Part shown: one piece after another, positions 1 through 9,603 of the stretch
Layout of the letters: every line of letters begins with the position of its first letter
Numbering within the stretch: the stretch's first letter is position 1
NCBI GenBank assembly: GCA_012970285.1
Contig: JIBW01000002.1
Span: 868,001 to 932,000, forward strand
Length of the DNA stretch: 64,000 nucleotides
Reading direction: 5' to 3'
DNA from: Bacillaceae bacterium JMAK1
GTDB taxonomy: Bacteria; Bacillota; Bacilli; Bacillales; Marinococcaceae
The notes under the pieces: model-generated
The model's database searches: none
The model's input: the letters and a program-made list of their open reading frames with translations, nothing else
Told to the model about the DNA's origin: nothing
Translations under genes and position numbers: made by a program

Positions 1-1122
1 TTCAGGTTCTGCACCGCCGGTTCGCTTCACGTAAAACTGGCGAAACAACTCATCGATCGGTACATCTTTACGCTCTTCATAATGGTGCATGTTCTCTTCT
101 GGTAACACCGCACGGATTGTGACAATTCCGGGGTGTGCACGGCGTATCTTACCGATATCATCAGGCTTTAATGTATGATCGCTATGAATGGACAAGTCTA
201 CCCATTCATTAAGTTTATTCGCTTCTTCTAACCATTTGTACACTTCTTCTAGACCGTTCTTTGCACGTACTTTTACGAGCGGCTTGCCACTAGTGAGCGG
301 CACTTCTTTGATTGTCGCTTCAACATTAGGTTTCACGTCAACAATCGTTACAGATTTAGACACGGCCGTATCATTAAAAGAAAACGCGAGTGGTGAACCC
401 GAATAACGAGTAGGTGTAGGAGCGTGATGTACCCACTGGGGACGGTGTAAGTGACCAAGTGCTGTATACGAGACATTACTCGGCAACGATTGAGGCTTAA
501 CGGTGTACGCACCACCAACTTCAATCGGTCGTTCACTGTCCGTTGATGCCCCACCACTTACGTAAATGTGACTCATTGCAACATTGACGTCGTTTGCTGA
601 GAAAGATTCGCTTAGTTTTCTAAACAATTCTCTAATTCGTTGATCGTACGTTTGTTGATAAGCGACATCTTCATTCACAGATTCTCCTGTTTCTGTGAAA
701 CTAATCTTTAATCTTGACTCGGAAGGGTAAGGAAGTGCAGCGATTTTAAGAGTTTCAGATTGTGTGGGGATCCATATACTCATCGGCGTTTCATTCGGTA
801 ATCCGAGCATATGAATGCGTTCATTTCGAATAAGCGGCCTTGCGGCCGCTAACCGCTCAGGTTGATCATGATTACCTGCAATAACAGCAACCGCCCGCTT
901 CCCTCCATCTGAAAGACGACTTAAACTTTCATAATATAGTTCTTCAGCAACTGCAGGTGGGTTGGAACTATCGTAAACGTCACCAGCAATGAGCACTGCG
1001 TCTACCGCTTCTTCATCTGCAATGGTAACGAGCTCATCGATAAATGCTACATGTTCACTCGTACGATCCCTACCTTCTAGCGTGCGACCAAAATGCCAAT
1101 CTGCCGTATGCAATAAACGCAT
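1..1122 (-). CDS. sbcD: Exonuclease SbcCD subunit D (3' end outside window)
   Basis: Manganese-dependent nuclease subunit that, with the SbcC ATPase, trims hairpins and protein-blocked DNA ends. The reading frame opens at ATG 1120-1122 behind an AAAGGATG ribosome site and runs open through base 1, giving 374 codons; the Bacillus protein is about 390 residues, so only a short C-terminal piece is missing. Visible phosphoesterase motifs are LHTADWHFG at the N-terminus, IAGDVYD, IAGNHDQ and later ALGHLHRPQ, the expected metal-ligand series. It starts 20 bp after addA and is the last visible gene of the addB-addA-sbcD series; sbcC probably follows to the left. Identification is firm; only the missing end is unseen. 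Confidence 0.93.
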   Translation of the reverse strand, partial: MRLLHTADWHFGRTLEGRDRTSEHVAFIDELVTIADEEAVDAVLIAGDVYDSSNPPAVAEELYYESLSRLSDGGKRAVAVIAGNHDQPERLAAARPLIRNERIHMLGLPNETPMSIWIPTQSETLKIAALPYPSESRLKISFTETGESVNEDVAYQQTYDQRIRELFRKLSESFSANDVNVAMSHIYVSGGASTDSERPIEVGGAYTVKPQSLPSNVSYTALGHLHRPQWVHHAPTPTRYSGSPLAFSFNDTAVSKSVTIVDVKPNVEATIKEVPLTSGKPLVKVRAKNGLEEVYKWLEEANKLNEWVDLSIHSDHTLKPDDIGKIRRAHPGIVTIRAVLPEENMHHYEERKDVPIDELFRQFYVKRTGGAEPE

Positions 1123-1142
1123 CGGTTTTCATCCTTTCTTGA

Positions 1143-4100
1143 TCACAACTTAAGAGCATGTCCTCCATCAAAGAAATAGAGCCAACTCTCGGTAATCTCT
1201 TCATTCCATATTTGTTCTAATGCTTCTTTATACAGTCGCAATTGCTGTTCATAACGCTTTCGCATGACTGGCTCTGCTTCGTCAAAACCACGAGTAAAAC
1301 GGCTTGCAATCTGGTCGGTCTTGTAATCAATTAGAATATTATTTCCTGCGTGATCGACAAACACAAGATCAGCCATTCCTTGTACGAGCACTGCGTTATC
1401 TTCTTCGGTTTTACGAATATAAGAGAACGCAATTTCACGGTGAATTTCCGTCGCTTGTTGAATGCGAATACCAAGATCACTTTGTATGAACTTGAGTACT
1501 GCTTTAGCATTAACGACTTCAGTTTCTTGTTCTGTTAGTAATTCTTTCTCTTTTAAGATGTTCGTTAACGAACGAATCTCATCTTCGTTCGTTTCTGTAA
1601 ATGAAACGTGTTGCATAACCGTATGCGTTGCCGTCCCGATTTCCGCTCCACTCAGTTTTTGCTGTTGCATGAATTTCGGACGCCTTGCATTGGACGTTGT
1701 AAAACTTTTGTCCGTCATCGTGTTCTGGCTATAAGGATCCGCTTCTTGTAACGATTGCTTTAACTCTGAAACGCTCTGTTTCGCAAATGAATCTGTTGCT
1801 TCCTTGTATGGGTAGTCAAAACGCAATCGCTCAGATATAAAGTCGTAGTACTCACTTTTCTCGCCGACCGGTTTTAATTGTTTCATCTGTTGCAGTGTTT
1901 CTTCAATCGCTTCTGCTTCGAGTTGTTCATGCTCTCGCTTTTGCTCTTCGATGACGTTAAGTGTAAACGTTGCATCGTGAGGATAGCGCGAAAAAGCAAC
2001 ATAATCTGGATGCTCATTCTCCATTTGCGGATGCCGCAACAGAGCAGGAATAATAAAGTCATAAAAATGCTTCGCATTCGATCTCACATGAGTGGGTAAA
2101 AGGGCTTGATCACTTTCAGCATAGAGCTTGTAACTCGCCAAGCTGTTTTCTACGCCTTTTGCCGATCCAATTAGAAACAACTTTTCTTTCGCTCTCGTTA
2201 ACGCTACATACAAGATGCGAAGTTCCTCTGACATTTGTTCACGTTTTTGCGCCTCTTTAATCGCAAGTTCGGGCAACGTCTTCCGTTTAATCCGACGCTT
2301 CGTATCAAAGTACGACGAACCAAATCCAAGTGATTGATGAATTTGTATTGACCGCCTGCTATCGGACAAGTTGAAGTTCTTCATCATATCGACGACAAAA
2401 ACGACCGGAAACTCTAACCCTTTACTTTTATGGATCGAAAGAATCGTGACGACATCTTCTTTTTCACTTAGCGTCCGTGCACTCTCAAGGTCATCTCCTT
2501 GTTCTTCCATGCGATCTACGAATCGTAAAAATCGGAAGATGCCTCGAAATGATGTTTTCTCAAATGTTTTCGCTTTATCATACAGCGCTTGAACGTTTGC
2601 TTGTCGTTGCTTACCACCACTCAAGCCGCCAACATACGCATCATAACCGGTTTCTTCAAACAGCTCCCAAATAAATGTCGCAAGCGATGTATGCCTTGCT
2701 CGGACACGCCAACTTTGTAAATGCACATAAAAAAGATGCAATCGACGTTTCCAATCTTCATGATGTGCTTTTTCAACGAGAAAGCTACTTTCAGTGCTTG
2801 CATCTAATGCTGGTAACGTAGCGATCATTGCTTTAACCGCTTCATAAAATGGTTGTCCTACCGCTTGCAATCGAATTTCAGCTAGTTCATGTTCACGCAG
2901 CCCAACAATTGGCGACCGCAACACAGAGGCTAACGGAATATCCTGGTACGGGTTATCAATCACGCGCAGTAACGATAACATGACTTGGACTTCTACACGC
3001 CTAAAGTAACCTTCATCTCGATCTGAGTACACCGGAATACCCGCTCGTTTAAAAACGTCAAGATAGGTCGGTGCAGAAGGTAGTGAACGCATTAAAATAG
3101 CAAAATCACGATATTCCACAGGTCTCGTTGCTTTCGTTTGTTTATCGAACACTGGATACGCTTCGTGGACCAGTCGCTGAATTTTGTTCGCCACCAGTTG
3201 AGCTTCTTGTTCAACTTTCGTTAATGACTCTTCGCCATGCGCATCACTAGGTGCCTCGACGACGAATACTTCTGGGTCATAATCACTTGCTTGATCATCG
3301 TAATGGATATTGCCATATTGCAACGATTGGCTTTCATCATACGTTACATCGCCAACTTCTTTATCCATCGTCTGCTCAAATAAGTAATTGACCCCATCCA
3401 ACACGGTACGCCGACTTCTGAAATTACTTGAAAGGTCTATTTTCACAGCTCCGGCGGATGGATTCTCTAAATCTAGATTATCAATGCTTGCATACGTTTC
3501 GTGTTTATGGATAAATAATGCGGGTTCAGCCAGGCGGAACCGATAGATGCTCTGTTTCACATCACCGACCATAAAGCGGTTTTGTCCGTTGGATAACAAT
3601 TCTAAGATTGCTTCTTGTACTTGGTTTGTATCTTGATATTCATCCGTTAATACTTCTTCGAAGTGATCTTGATAGAAAAGCGCCGCAGCAGAAGGCTCAC
3701 GAATGGATTCACCGCTTAATATTTCTAAAGCAAAATGTTCGAGATCGTCAAAATCAATGAGCGTTTTCTCACGCTTCATCACTCGATACTGTTCAGAAAA
3801 CGTTTTAACGATCTCTACAAGTTGAGCGACTCTCGGCTTCATCGTCTCAATGACGTCTAAATACGACGCCGGGTCTGGCTTTAACAGTTCCGCTACATCT
3901 TCGAGCAACTTTTTACTTTGATCGCGGTAGGCTTTCGCTCGTTCCAACGTGCTTTCATCAATGTCTTGGTTTCTCGGTTTTGCAGGCATTCGTCCCCACG
4001 TGAATTGCTCGACTGCACCTCGAATGTCATTCCAACGTTCATAATCATCCATCGTTTGTACGGCTTGAAGTTTAGATTGGAAGTAATCGTAGTTATGCTC

Positions 4101-4850
4101 CAGTGCAAGTTCAAGCGCTTTTGTTAGCGCGTTTTTAGCAGCATGCACTTTCTCTTTAATTGCACGTAACAAATGAGCTCCCCATATCGTTTCTTCTGGG
4201 TGACTATACGTATCGTTATACATCGTCACTAACGAATCGAGCCACACGTTTGGCTCGGGATGTGCTCTTGAACGAGTATACAATTCAAATACGAGTGAAC
4301 GAAAACCATCATCACTGCGATCATTGCTATACGCTTCTACGAGTTCAAAAAACGCTTCTGCGTCTTCCACTGATTTACTATAATAACGTTCTAATACTTC
4401 TTCTAACACTTCTTCTTTTAATAATTCTCGTTCCGTATCGTTTGCAATTCGAACTTTCGGATCTACGTCAATATCGTAATAGTAATTACGAATTAATTCT
4501 TGGCAAAAAGAATGAAGGGTAGAGATATTTGCACGGTTCAACAATTGCCGCTGGCGCTGTAAATAAAGCGATGGATTCGTCTGTAACTCTTCTTCAATTC
4601 GTTCACCGATTCGTTCTTTCATTTCTGCAGCTGCCGCTTTCGTAAACGTAACGATCAGCAGGCGATCAATTTCAGCCGAATCTTCAGGATCCATAATACG
4701 CCTTACAATCCGTTCAACGAGCACGGCTGTTTTACCACTTCCAGCTGCTGCAGCGACGAGAATGTTCCCACCTTTTAATGAGATTGCTTGCCACTGCGCA
4801 TCTGTCCAATGGACATCCGTAGGTTTAACATCTAATGACCATGAACTCAA
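1143..4850 (-). CDS. addA: ATP-dependent helicase/nuclease AddA
   Basis: Helicase-nuclease subunit of the AddAB complex, the Gram-positive RecBCD equivalent that resects double-strand breaks for RecA loading. The 1235 residues match the family length. Superfamily-1 helicase motifs are all visible: Walker A AAAGSGKT at 34-41, motif Ia VTFTKAAAAEM near 67, DEYQDT, GDVKQSIYRFR, SSNFRSR, SIHKSKGLEF and LYVALTRAKE. The C-terminal RecB-type nuclease carries GMADLVF and DYKTD near 1160-1179. The start is a TTG that overlaps the addB stop as TTGA, with GAGGTG seven bases upstream, so the two are translationally coupled. Nothing appears damaged. Confidence 0.97.
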   Translation of the reverse strand: MSSWSLDVKPTDVHWTDAQWQAISLKGGNILVAAAAGSGKTAVLVERIVRRIMDPEDSAEIDRLLIVTFTKAAAAEMKERIGERIEEELQTNPSLYLQRQRQLLNRANISTLHSFCQELIRNYYYDIDVDPKVRIANDTERELLKEEVLEEVLERYYSKSVEDAEAFFELVEAYSNDRSDDGFRSLVFELYTRSRAHPEPNVWLDSLVTMYNDTYSHPEETIWGAHLLRAIKEKVHAAKNALTKALELALEHNYDYFQSKLQAVQTMDDYERWNDIRGAVEQFTWGRMPAKPRNQDIDESTLERAKAYRDQSKKLLEDVAELLKPDPASYLDVIETMKPRVAQLVEIVKTFSEQYRVMKREKTLIDFDDLEHFALEILSGESIREPSAAALFYQDHFEEVLTDEYQDTNQVQEAILELLSNGQNRFMVGDVKQSIYRFRLAEPALFIHKHETYASIDNLDLENPSAGAVKIDLSSNFRSRRTVLDGVNYLFEQTMDKEVGDVTYDESQSLQYGNIHYDDQASDYDPEVFVVEAPSDAHGEESLTKVEQEAQLVANKIQRLVHEAYPVFDKQTKATRPVEYRDFAILMRSLPSAPTYLDVFKRAGIPVYSDRDEGYFRRVEVQVMLSLLRVIDNPYQDIPLASVLRSPIVGLREHELAEIRLQAVGQPFYEAVKAMIATLPALDASTESSFLVEKAHHEDWKRRLHLFYVHLQSWRVRARHTSLATFIWELFEETGYDAYVGGLSGGKQRQANVQALYDKAKTFEKTSFRGIFRFLRFVDRMEEQGDDLESARTLSEKEDVVTILSIHKSKGLEFPVVFVVDMMKNFNLSDSRRSIQIHQSLGFGSSYFDTKRRIKRKTLPELAIKEAQKREQMSEELRILYVALTRAKEKLFLIGSAKGVENSLASYKLYAESDQALLPTHVRSNAKHFYDFIIPALLRHPQMENEHPDYVAFSRYPHDATFTLNVIEEQKREHEQLEAEAIEETLQQMKQLKPVGEKSEYYDFISERLRFDYPYKEATDSFAKQSVSELKQSLQEADPYSQNTMTDKSFTTSNARRPKFMQQQKLSGAEIGTATHTVMQHVSFTETNEDEIRSLTNILKEKELLTEQETEVVNAKAVLKFIQSDLGIRIQQATEIHREIAFSYIRKTEEDNAVLVQGMADLVFVDHAGNNILIDYKTDQIASRFTRGFDEAEPVMRKRYEQQLRLYKEALEQIWNEEITESWLYFFDGGHALKL

Positions 4851-7800
4851 TTGCTTTCACCTCGATTCTTCTTCACTCTTTCGACCATTAATGAGAGGGC
4901 ATCTTTGTCCGAAAGACTCATTACAGGTTTGTATTCATTGTCTGGTAATGTTGGATCGAACTGACATACAGAATTAAACGGACAATACGTGCAAGCGATC
5001 TGTTCTTGATTTTTGTTATACGGATCGATCGCAGTTTTTCCGCTCGTCATTTCGTTTCCAATCTCTGTGATCTTATCGTTTAGAAACTCGTGCATCGCTT
5101 GAAGTTGCTCTTTTTCAATGACTTTGGAATTCGAGTGAAACCCACCGTCCTTTTTGAGTGTTGCAGGAACGACATGGGACTTGCCGTATTCAGGTAATGT
5201 TTCATCCATTAAGCTTGCAATCGTTGGGTCTTTTTGAAGCCATCCAGATAATTTATGCTGTTTGAACCGCTCAAGGTGTAACGTTTCATCATCAATACTT
5301 TCGGCGATATCAATGACCGGGTTGTGAATATGAAAATAAAACATCCCGCCCACGTCTGCTTCAATACCGAGCCAGCTTTTTGAACCATTCACGACAATAT
5401 CAAGATAGACAGGCATTTGCAGAGAAATACCGTGTAAGACGTCGGAAAATGATAGCGTTTTTTTACTCGATTTGTAGTCAATCACTTGTAAAAATGATCC
5501 TGAATCTGTTTGCGAGCGATCAACACGGTCTATTCGGCCTCGAAGCAGCATATTTGTACCGTTGCTTAACGGATAGAGCGGTGAAGGAAGGGAGGTTCCT
5601 TTACCGAATTGCACTTCTAAATCAATCGTTTCAAAGTTAGATAATTGAGCTTGTTGTCGTAGCGTTTGCGTAACGGTTTGAACGATCGCAAGCAATTTTT
5701 GACTCACGTAACGAAAATGATTCGTACTTTCTAAAATGTTGCGCTGAATTTTTGGTAATAAGCGCTCAACGCTTTTCTGTGTTATATCACGGCATTCGTC
5801 TGCTCTGATTGTTTTCCACGATTGGTTTGTCGCTTTTAGATAATCAGAGATTTCTTTTAAGGCTGCATGAAACAGCTCACCAATATCAAATGCTTCTAAG
5901 CGAAACACTTCTCGGTCCCTTAATTGCAATCCATATTGACTAAAATGACGAAACGCACATTGCTCAAACATCTCCATGCGGCTTACACTTGCTTCAATTT
6001 GCTCGCCGTACAGTTGGTTCGTGAGCGTTTCTGAAATCGGAACTGCTTTATTCTTATACGTTAAGCTATCTAATGCGGTACGTAGTTGAGCTTCATACGC
6101 TTTGTTATCGAGTAACCAATGGTACACATCCCACCATGCGATTGAGATTTCTTCACCGTGCTTGTACTTTTGAAATTGCCTCGCTAAGTCTTCTATAACT
6201 TGTGTTGGATGAGCGATATGTTGCAACTGCGTTTCAAAATCAACACCGTTTGCTTCATGTTCAATCAATTCGTGCTTCACATCTGGAAAACGTTCTTTCA
6301 CTTGGCGGATGAGCGATGAGGGTAACAAACTAGAGCCTTCTTCGTCAGCCAATGCATAGGTGAACAACAGCTGAGATTTAGGACTCGCTTCGGCCATGTA
6401 GATGTAAAACGGTTCATGCCACAGTCGGTTTGTCGCCGACGGTCCGAGTGTGACACCCATGGATTCAAATTGTGTACGCTCTGCTTCAGTTAAAAGACCG
6501 TCATCTTGCGGACGCTTCGGAATCACGCCTTCGTTACACCCGACAATATACGTCACTTCAATATCTGGTAAACGGGAACGTTCCATATCAGCAATCGTTA
6601 CTTGATCGAGTGCTGGAGGAACGAGACGGAAGCTCATACTTTCAAGACCTGCATCCATCATGCTTGCAAAATCTTTCACACTCATCTTTTCTTCACCTGA
6701 AACATCGACAAACTGTTCAAGCACTTCAATGACGTTCGACCACACTTGGTCGTGTTCACTGCTCTGTTCTAAATCTCCACGCTCACTTGCAGATTCACTT
6801 AATCGTTCAAGCTTCTGGTCGACGTCTACGTCCAAGAGAAATTGATACAAAGCTTTACACATTTCTTCAACGTTTTCGCTCTTTTTAAGACGTTTTTCTA
6901 ACGTTAGAATCGGTGTCACTAATGTGATTTTCGTATCGTTTAGTCGCTCTTCTACTTCGCGTTCATGGTCCGTTTGCACCCTGCTTTCCAGGGCATGCCT
7001 TGAACGAGAATAAGACCAATGTTCATCAACACGCCATCTCTTTCCGTACACACCTGTAGCTAGAACGTAGTTCTCCAGTTCATCGACACGCTCACGATAC
7101 GCGTTGACTTGCACGTCTAATGGGTTGAATAAGTCTGTTTTAAACGCTCGAAATACCGGTTCATAACGGTAGTTTTGAATGATGGATTCAAGAGATGATC
7201 GGATTAATTCTACGACCGGATGATGCATCATCGTACGTGTATCATCGAGGAAAAAGGCGATCTCATATCGCTTGAAAATTTGTTTGATCAGATCTTCGTA
7301 CGGAGAAATGTCACGTAGTAACAATGCAAAGTCTTTATAACGTAGATCATTGACACGAACCTTCTCACGAATCGAGCGAGCGACAGCTTCGATCTCGACA
7401 CGTCGATTGACTGCCTCAACAATCTCAATGCTTCCGTCGCTGCTTTCTTTACTGGACTTCTTGCTATAGTCTTGATTTTGTTCAATCAATGCAACGCCAC
7501 TTGCTCTATATCGCTTCCCAGGAAAAAATTCAACAGATGTAAATGGTACATGTAGTTGCTTTAATCGCTCAGCGAACTGTATAAATGTTTTAGTCGGCAA
7601 ATAAAAGCGGTCCAATTCATTCGCTTCCATCGTCGCCGGTTCCTTTGGCAAAGTAAGTGCCATCGTAACCTCATCGACTTGATTTATGAGCTCAAATAAG
7701 ACATTTTGTTCTTGTTGACTCACATCATGGAATCCGTCTATAAAAACGGTTGCCCCTTTAAACAACTCAGATTGCGGGAGGTAAACGAGGGCTAACTTTA

Positions 7801-8332
7801 GCATTTCTTCTTGATTTAAGTACACCCCATCAAATTGATGTTCAAATTCTTGAAATATCAAATGCAAATCATGTTGTTTATCGATAAAAGCCGTCCGATT
7901 TGCGTCTTCATTTGGCTTTATTAACTCTGCGGTTAACGCTTGGCGACGCATCTCTGTTAACAGTCGTTCCATTTCTTCAATGAACCCATTCGTACTCGCT
8001 GCTTTTTGAAATACACGCAGTTTTGGCTTTGTTTTTTCGATGACTTTTTTTAGTAACATGTGCATGCCAGGTTTATGTAGTCGATCTCTCGTAAACCCAC
8101 CGACTTCTTGTAAAACACGGTATGCTAACCGCGAGAAGCTAAGCACGTGTGCTCGAGTCATCCCGCCTACTTTGCGAGCTAATTGATCTTCAATTTGAAA
8201 CGTCATCTGTTCCGGTACGATAAAGATCAACGGCTTGCCCGATTTCGGATCCTCTTCAAGCATTTCGACTGCTTTCTCCACGAGTGCAGTCGATTTCCCA
8301 CTACCACTTCTTCCTACATAAAAGGTAAACAA
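4847..8332 (-). CDS. addB: AddB, helicase-like/nuclease subunit
   Basis: Second subunit of AddAB; in characterised homologues it recognises Chi and contributes the second nuclease. The N-terminus has a Walker A GRSGSGKST (residues 7-15). The C-terminal nuclease region shows VIDYKSSKK and the iron-sulfur staple: one Cys in MFEQCAFRHF and a C-x2-C-x5-C group at about 1114, 1117 and 1123, matching the spacing known in the B. subtilis protein. Length 1161 is typical. It starts with TTG behind a perfect AAGGAGG and lies 15 bp after the upstream protease gene, with the Shine-Dalgarno close to that gene's stop codon, so the four genes look like one transcript. Confidence 0.96.
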   Translation of the reverse strand: MFTFYVGRSGSGKSTALVEKAVEMLEEDPKSGKPLIFIVPEQMTFQIEDQLARKVGGMTRAHVLSFSRLAYRVLQEVGGFTRDRLHKPGMHMLLKKVIEKTKPKLRVFQKAASTNGFIEEMERLLTEMRRQALTAELIKPNEDANRTAFIDKQHDLHLIFQEFEHQFDGVYLNQEEMLKLALVYLPQSELFKGATVFIDGFHDVSQQEQNVLFELINQVDEVTMALTLPKEPATMEANELDRFYLPTKTFIQFAERLKQLHVPFTSVEFFPGKRYRASGVALIEQNQDYSKKSSKESSDGSIEIVEAVNRRVEIEAVARSIREKVRVNDLRYKDFALLLRDISPYEDLIKQIFKRYEIAFFLDDTRTMMHHPVVELIRSSLESIIQNYRYEPVFRAFKTDLFNPLDVQVNAYRERVDELENYVLATGVYGKRWRVDEHWSYSRSRHALESRVQTDHEREVEERLNDTKITLVTPILTLEKRLKKSENVEEMCKALYQFLLDVDVDQKLERLSESASERGDLEQSSEHDQVWSNVIEVLEQFVDVSGEEKMSVKDFASMMDAGLESMSFRLVPPALDQVTIADMERSRLPDIEVTYIVGCNEGVIPKRPQDDGLLTEAERTQFESMGVTLGPSATNRLWHEPFYIYMAEASPKSQLLFTYALADEEGSSLLPSSLIRQVKERFPDVKHELIEHEANGVDFETQLQHIAHPTQVIEDLARQFQKYKHGEEISIAWWDVYHWLLDNKAYEAQLRTALDSLTYKNKAVPISETLTNQLYGEQIEASVSRMEMFEQCAFRHFSQYGLQLRDREVFRLEAFDIGELFHAALKEISDYLKATNQSWKTIRADECRDITQKSVERLLPKIQRNILESTNHFRYVSQKLLAIVQTVTQTLRQQAQLSNFETIDLEVQFGKGTSLPSPLYPLSNGTNMLLRGRIDRVDRSQTDSGSFLQVIDYKSSKKTLSFSDVLHGISLQMPVYLDIVVNGSKSWLGIEADVGGMFYFHIHNPVIDIAESIDDETLHLERFKQHKLSGWLQKDPTIASLMDETLPEYGKSHVVPATLKKDGGFHSNSKVIEKEQLQAMHEFLNDKITEIGNEMTSGKTAIDPYNKNQEQIACTYCPFNSVCQFDPTLPDNEYKPVMSLSDKDALSLMVERVKKNRGESN

Positions 8333-8347
8333 TGTCGCTTTCCTCCT

Positions 8348-9271
8348 TTACTTCTGTTCGTAAACATCCTCTATCCATTCGTAAGATGGGATCATTAAGC
8401 CAACCCTGCCGTCGTCATGGCTACGTGTCGCATAGATAATACCGATCACTTCACCATTATTATTAATTGCTGGGCTCCCTGAATTCCCGCTATACGTTGG
8501 CGCCGAGATTAACGTCGGTGTGCCCGTTTCAATGATTTCCCCTTCATTTGCAATTCCAGTAAACGTTAACGGGTTGCCGATAATCGTTAAGTCCGTTCCT
8601 GTGTCGAATGATTGATCAGTCGCAATCGGCAATGATTCTACAGGTTCATCGGTCTCCAGTTGAACGAGCGCAAAGTCTAAGTCCTCAGACTCCATGACGA
8701 CTTCACCTCGATACGCAGAACCATCATGCAACGTTGCAATGACTTGAAATGCATCTTCGATAACATGCCGATTTGTCGCAAGTAATCCGTCTTCATTCAC
8801 GAAAAAACCTGTTCCTCGAGAAGACTGCCCTTCACCTTCCACTTGCATCGTCACGACCGACTCTCGCCAGTCTTGTACTTCCTCATTTTGAGACAATTCA
8901 TAAGAAGTCGCTAGAAAATCAATCACTTCCGGGCGTAAATATTGAAACAATGCGGTCGCCCCTTGAATGACGAGTAAGAAGGAGACGAAAATGATCCCAA
9001 TTTTTTGCCACCGCTTCATTTTTTTCTTCTTTTTCGTTATTTTCTCGTCTTCAGGTTCATCATTCAGAAAATATTCGAGGGGAGGTTCTTCTGGTGGGAT
9101 ATTCTCATCTTCGTATGTATCTTCATCAATCGTTACGTCTTCTTCATTCAATTCTTCATCGCGATCCGTTAGCGTTTCGTCAGGCCGATGCTCTTTGTTT
9201 TCATGAGGGTAACTTCTTTTCTCCTCATCTTGTTCTTGATCGATGTTCTTCTTATCATCATGCGGTCTCAT
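8348..9271 (-). CDS. Membrane-anchored trypsin-like (HtrA-type) serine protease without PDZ domain
   Basis: Likely cell-surface S1C-type serine protease. About 90 N-terminal residues are cytoplasmic, very rich in Asp/Glu and end in a Lys cluster; one membrane segment spans about 91-110; the protease domain follows. The triad is visible: His169 in TNRHV, Asp199 in DLDFAL and Ser264 in SGNSGSP. The chain stops just after the protease fold, so the PDZ domain of standard HtrA is absent. I chose ATG 9271 (307 residues) because AAAGGGG lies about ten bases upstream; an in-frame ATG at 9310 has no ribosome site. It is first of the addB-addA-sbcD series. The substrate is unknown. Confidence 0.85.
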   Translation of the reverse strand: MRPHDDKKNIDQEQDEEKRSYPHENKEHRPDETLTDRDEELNEEDVTIDEDTYEDENIPPEEPPLEYFLNDEPEDEKITKKKKKMKRWQKIGIIFVSFLLVIQGATALFQYLRPEVIDFLATSYELSQNEEVQDWRESVVTMQVEGEGQSSRGTGFFVNEDGLLATNRHVIEDAFQVIATLHDGSAYRGEVVMESEDLDFALVQLETDEPVESLPIATDQSFDTGTDLTIIGNPLTFTGIANEGEIIETGTPTLISAPTYSGNSGSPAINNNGEVIGIIYATRSHDDGRVGLMIPSYEWIEDVYEQK

Positions 9272-9439
9272 ACGTAAGTAAGCCCCTTTTACAATAACTA
9301 TGTCCATCATATCATTTATGAAATGGTTCGGTCATTTGAAAAGAACATCTGTTCACAAAAAATAAAACGTACCTGTAAAGGTACGCAAATATCGATCAAG
9401 CTTTGACCGAGTTTTCTTTTTAGGCAGCAAATGTAGGGC

Positions 9440-9595
9440 AAAATCTCACCATAATTGCTTATGTCCTGAAGAAAAGAGGCTGTCGTGGCAAAAACACCGA
9501 TCAAGCATGGCCACAACAGACACTCATTCATTTAGAGGATCATTTTTCTAAACGTTATGTTTCTCAGAAAACCTTGCCGTCCAAGAAACTTAGCG
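9440..9595. repeat. Degenerate copy of the palindromic element seen intact at 13561-13842
   Basis: The 330-base gap between the protease and the sulfurtransferase holds no convincing gene. At 9478-9533 the ends of the large palindrome of the 13.6-kb element recur: GGCTGTCGTGGC on the left and GGCCACA followed by a CACTCATT-like flank on the right, with the interior collapsed to about 20 bases. The flanks also resemble that element: AAAAG before GGCTGTCG and a GTTTCTCA-like stretch near 9565. A separate small hairpin, CGTACC-tgtaaa-GGTACG, sits near 9369-9386 and may be a weak terminator. Similarity was judged by eye. Confidence 0.5.
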
Positions 9596-9603
9596 TCATT
9601 TGA

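Noticed and set aside
4160-4522. A 120-codon plus-strand open frame opposite addA
   Set aside because: It lies wholly inside a well-supported gene on the other strand, has no ribosome site and its composition is unlike the neighbours' proteins.
9316-9531. A 71-codon minus-strand frame between the protease and the sulfurtransferase
   Set aside because: It overlaps the decayed palindromic repeat, has no ribosome site, and its Cys- and Phe-rich product has no recognisable pattern.
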